This document shows, in pieces, positions 61,781 to 64,000 of a stretch of 64,000 nucleotides of DNA. The stretch covers positions 212,501 to 276,500 of the forward strand of contig VWPU01012740.1 in the NCBI GenBank assembly GCA_013398955.1. Reading direction: 5' to 3'. Under the pieces are notes generated by a model that searched no databases, was not told the DNA's origin, and saw only the letters and a list, made by a program, of their open reading frames with translations. The translations under genes and the position numbers were made by a program. Position 1 is the stretch's first letter, and every line of letters begins with the position of its first letter. This DNA is from Callaeas wilsoni. Its lineage: Eukaryota > Chordata > Aves > Passeriformes > Callaeidae.

Positions 61781-64000
61781 TTAGCAAGACCTGCACTTTC
61801 AAAATCTCCTTCTTTACTGGCATTAAGATTTTTCATCCCTTAAAGTCCTTTCTCTCCTACCTCTCCTAGTTTGTTATTACTTGAAATATATTTTTGTGCA
61901 CATTATTATTCACTTCTGATATATGATCTTGCCATTTTGGAACTGGTAGAGTCCCCCACCCCCTTTCTTCCCATAGGAGTTGAGAGAGATTTGTGGTTTA
62001 AACATTTACTCACTTGCTAGTGTTTTTGGGACTGGTTTAATAGTGTCTTTTTAATGGAAGGCCAAACAGTACATTAACTATATGGAACTGGTTTAGAATT
62101 TTTCTTTTCAGAAAAAAAAAAAAAGAGGGTTGTACCCCGTAAATTTTAAAACCAGCCTTAACAGTACATAAGGCTATTTTGTTATTGTATATGGTTTCCA
62201 TACATGCATTGTGAGATATATGGATGCATATACCCAGGCAAAGTGAGATCTCAAAATAAAGAAAACCACATGCTTAATAGTACAAGCGGGAAAATTACTT
62301 CTCCAAGTTTTTAACCAAATAACGGCCCTGAGACTTGAGTCCTCTTCTAGGCAATCTTAAATATAACGTATTCAAGGAGCAGTAAAGTGAATTTCATTGC
62401 ACCTTTGCTGATACAGCGATTGAGTATTGGATCTGACACTCCAAAGCTCTTCCATATGTGCACACGGGAACTCAAACAGCTTGCACTGCCCTCAAGATTA
62501 GTGATACCATGCAGAGTCTTTTCTCAATCATTTTGGGGCAGCTGAAAGTAGCCCAAGCTCAAGGGTTAAGCAAGGTTAAATGTTAAAAAATTCAGCTTGT
62601 AGCCTTCACAGGCCCTGCCAGGCCATGGGGCAGCACAGCTTCTGCAGGGGCTGATCCTTGCAGGCTGATTTGTTTGCATCTTTACTGCTGCGTGGACTGT
62701 CCTGACAGAAGTTTCTGGGGGACTCAGGGTGCTCTTAACAGGGCTGTGAAGGGAAAGTTAGAAGTGAATAAATGAGGAATAGCTCTGTGAGAGCAGTGGG
62801 GCACTGCTAAAGCCTAGCCTGCCTGCACTGCCTTTTTGGCACCTGGAGAGTTACCTGTACTGAGGACAAGGGCTACAGGAGCATCCATGTGTCCATGTGA
62901 GCCCTGGATGGGTGTTGTATGGAGATACAGACCACTGCAGTCACAGCTCATTCTCAAGCCACTTGATTCAGAAATAAGGACCAAGTACTTCAGGAGATGA
63001 GCATTAGCCTGGCTCTGGTGCTAGAAGTTTGGAGGGGGGTTATGCAGGTTAAACCTGAGAGACCTGGCGGATGTCACCTTTTCCAAAAATGAAACAGCTA
63101 AATAACTTGAAGGTGTCTCACTCTGTCAGCTCTTCTATATGGCACCCAAAATTATCAGCTAACTTTTAAAATCATTGCTGCACATGGTCTGTAACTTACC
63201 AGTTCTTCTGTGTAAATATACCATGAAGTTTTTTCCCTGTCCTTGCACCCCTGGCTTTTGCAAGTAAGGCTGCTTCCCCATCACTCATGATTATCTGTCA
63301 AAATGTCCTGTCCTGTGAGCTGTCTCTTCTTGAGATATTCAGAGCTTTCCTTATTTCCACTTTCCTTCTCACTTCCATGTTTTTGTTGCTGCTGCTTAGG
63401 CTCCTTAGGCTGAGCTTTAAACCCTCATCCACCACCCGCCATTGCCAACTTTCTTTTGCCTTTCTTGAGCCTGTGCACCCACCCACACACTAAGATTGGT
63501 CTGCTACATTCTTTTTTTGTGGCTTCTTAAAAAAGCAAGTCCTGATTTGTTGTGTGTCAGTGGACACCTTTAAACATGAACACATACCTATGTTCGGTGA
63601 CAGAGGTACTCAGTTATGTCCCCCAGCTCACAGGAAAGGCCTTTCAGGGTGTGACATTTCAAAACCATGAGGAGTGCTGGTTGCTAAAGCCAGCCATGCC
63701 AGGTCATTAAACTGCTCCACTGGGGTTGAGTTTGGGCTGGAAGCTGAGCCAGGAAGGGGAAACACATTTTTCTACAGTTCCTCCAGGCATGTGCATTTTT
63801 CAGGTGACTGTTGCTAGTGGTCTACCCGCTGCTGCCAGCCCTGTGTGCTCACAAAGAGCAGTCCTGCTCAAAGTGGGTCAGTTTGCTACTTTATATCTTT
63901 TTATCCTTCTGTAATGTTTTCTTCTTCTGTTTGCACTCTTGCTCCACTCATGAGGCTGATCTGGAAGCCCTGAGCAAACAGCACAGACACTGGCATTTAC
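61781..64000. other. Intergenic DNA, no gene seen
   Basis: It contains a 13-base A run at 62112-62124. Open frames are short and unrecognised. Confidence 0.5.

Larger units (their letters stand above)
46516..64000. other. Intergenic region downstream of the ZNF407-like gene
   Basis: No coding region is supported here. Open frames reach about 150 codons only in GC-richer stretches, often on both strands at once, or are translations of simple repeats. Composition is generally GC-richer than the intron. Contents are one CR1 fragment, one older repeat, low-complexity tracts and possible regulatory blocks (separate entries). In amniotes ZADH2 and TSHZ1 lie beyond ZNF407. Neither is visible, so they would lie further to the right. 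Confidence 0.6.

Noticed and set aside
61337..61869. Open frames of 150-168 codons (Pro-Ser-Phe-Leu repeats) and a 107-codon Lys/Glu/Gly/Arg frame on the other strand
   Set aside because: They are translations of the TTCC simple repeat in different frames. The periodic peptide has no other support.

Overview
The window looks like vertebrate nuclear DNA, most probably avian. It has one large, well-formed protein-coding exon with a splice acceptor, long AT-rich non-coding flanks, low interspersed-repeat density, and two fragments that match the 3' end of avian CR1 LINEs (5470-5525 and 53732-53820). There are no operons, bacterial-type gene packing, CRISPR arrays or insertion sequences. Nearly all other open frames are short, compositionally driven chance ORFs.

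Layout. Positions 1-43971 read as part of a very long AT-rich intron of a + strand gene. Positions 43972-45314 are the terminal coding exon. It encodes a zinc-finger-free, acidic and Gln/Val/Ile-rich C-terminal tail that I recognise as most likely ZNF407, a large C2H2 zinc-finger nuclear protein. A 3' UTR of about 1.2 kb follows, with candidate poly(A) signals at 45489, 46441 and 46490. The last two are followed by a T/GT-rich downstream element. From about 46.52 kb to the end I see no gene. This is GC-richer intergenic DNA. In amniotes the next genes beyond ZNF407 are ZADH2 and TSHZ1, and neither coding sequence is visible here.

Repeats are sparse. There are two CR1 fragments, four probable older amniote repeats (near 14.1, 15.9, 37.05 and 56.25 kb; the last two look like the same family in opposite orientation), a pure 149-bp TTCC tract at 61531-61679, a GGAT tract at 42369-42400, several A/T-rich low-complexity runs, and short tandem duplications.

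The most interesting material is non-coding: a roughly 110-nt foldback with a perfect 17-bp outer stem (2654-2764), a full CRE followed by four TAATTA homeodomain cores (23481-23652), abutting TCF/LEF and RBPJ consensus sites (27573-27587), an 11-bp inverted repeat around a TAATTA (26708-26780), two back-to-back palindromes about 0.5 kb before the terminal exon (43428-43460), and enhancer-like blocks downstream of the gene at 49.4-50.1 and 60.9-61.2 kb. One inference is that the intron and downstream desert carry regulatory elements, possibly for a developmental neighbour such as TSHZ1. Conservation and chromatin data would be needed to support that. I found no convincing new protein system in the window.
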